A stretch of 64,000 nucleotides of DNA, from contig JAQGMI010000060.1 of NCBI GenBank assembly GCA_028292435.1, forward strand, positions 1 to 64,000. The letters run 5' to 3'. A program made the translations under genes and the position numbers. Source of the stretch: Betaproteobacteria bacterium. Its GTDB lineage: Bacteria > Pseudomonadota > Gammaproteobacteria > Burkholderiales > SG8-41. This document shows, piece after piece, positions 63,996-64,000 of this stretch. The notes beneath the pieces are model-generated. The model was not told the origin of the DNA. It saw only the letters and a program-made list of their open reading frames with translations, and did no database searches. Every line of letters begins with the position of its first letter. Positions within the stretch are counted from its first letter, which is position 1.

Positions 63996-64000
63996 GTTGT

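Overview
The window looks like a chromosomal segment from a GC-rich betaproteobacterium of the Burkholderiales type, possibly from a metagenome-assembled genome. Three things suggest this: eleven intact Bug-family (TctC-like) periplasmic solute-binding proteins plus a broken one, a double-length UvrA of about 1900 residues, and a long unannotated antisense ORF behind almost every gene, as expected at high GC. I recognise no rRNA, tRNA or CRISPR array.

Layout. (1) 549-12025 is a catabolic region: a class III aminotransferase, a lipoprotein, a degenerate nucleotidyltransferase paired with a cyclic-phosphodiesterase-like protein, then four Bug receptors interleaved with an SDR, a D-2-hydroxyacid dehydrogenase, an enolase-superfamily enzyme and a hydroxyisobutyrate-dehydrogenase-like enzyme. 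(2) 12304-23081 is an inserted defence island: an operon of GHKL/MORC-type ATPase, Z1 helicase-like protein, PD-(D/E)XK nuclease and AIPR protein, facing a convergent C5-cytosine methyltransferase plus Vsr nuclease. Next come a regular array of six palindromes and a mobile mystery protein A/B (Xre/Fic) pair. Base composition becomes clearly more AT-rich from about 19.7 to 23.1 kb. A decayed Bug gene lies just beyond the island. (3) 23560-34898 holds more Bug receptors with an HMG-CoA-lyase-like enzyme, an atypical alpha/beta hydrolase, an MFS transporter and a carboxymuconolactone-decarboxylase-like protein, followed by an ankyrin protein, an amidase and Hsp15. (4) 34914-44749 holds a UGSC selenoprotein in an operon with a divergent TctC receptor, two Spy/CpxP-like proteins facing an OmpR/EnvZ-type two-component system, and a Bug receptor divergent from a large alpha/beta hydrolase. 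(5) 44908-56400 holds the tandem UvrA, the PrkA-YeaH-SpoVR stress operon and a hemerythrin. (6) 56407-63995 holds a LysR regulator, a DUF2917 protein, a tautomerase, a second hydrolase/Bug pair, EttA and a second UGSC selenoprotein.

How the parts fit. Most genes appear to serve scavenging and oxidation of small carboxylic or hydroxy acids: Bug receptors bind the ligand and neighbouring dehydrogenases, lyases, racemase-type enzymes or hydrolases process it. No TctA/TctB membrane genes are in the window, so the receptors are orphans here.

The most notable observations are these. Two genes are each split by an in-frame UGA that reads as selenocysteine in a U-G-S-C motif, with a hairpin directly behind the UGA. 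Six CCAGG-N6-CCTGG palindromes lie between a cytosine methyltransferase gene and a Fic-pair operon, and both arms of each match the CCWGG site methylated by Dcm-type enzymes. A complete MORC-ATPase/Z1/REase/AIPR restriction-type system is present.
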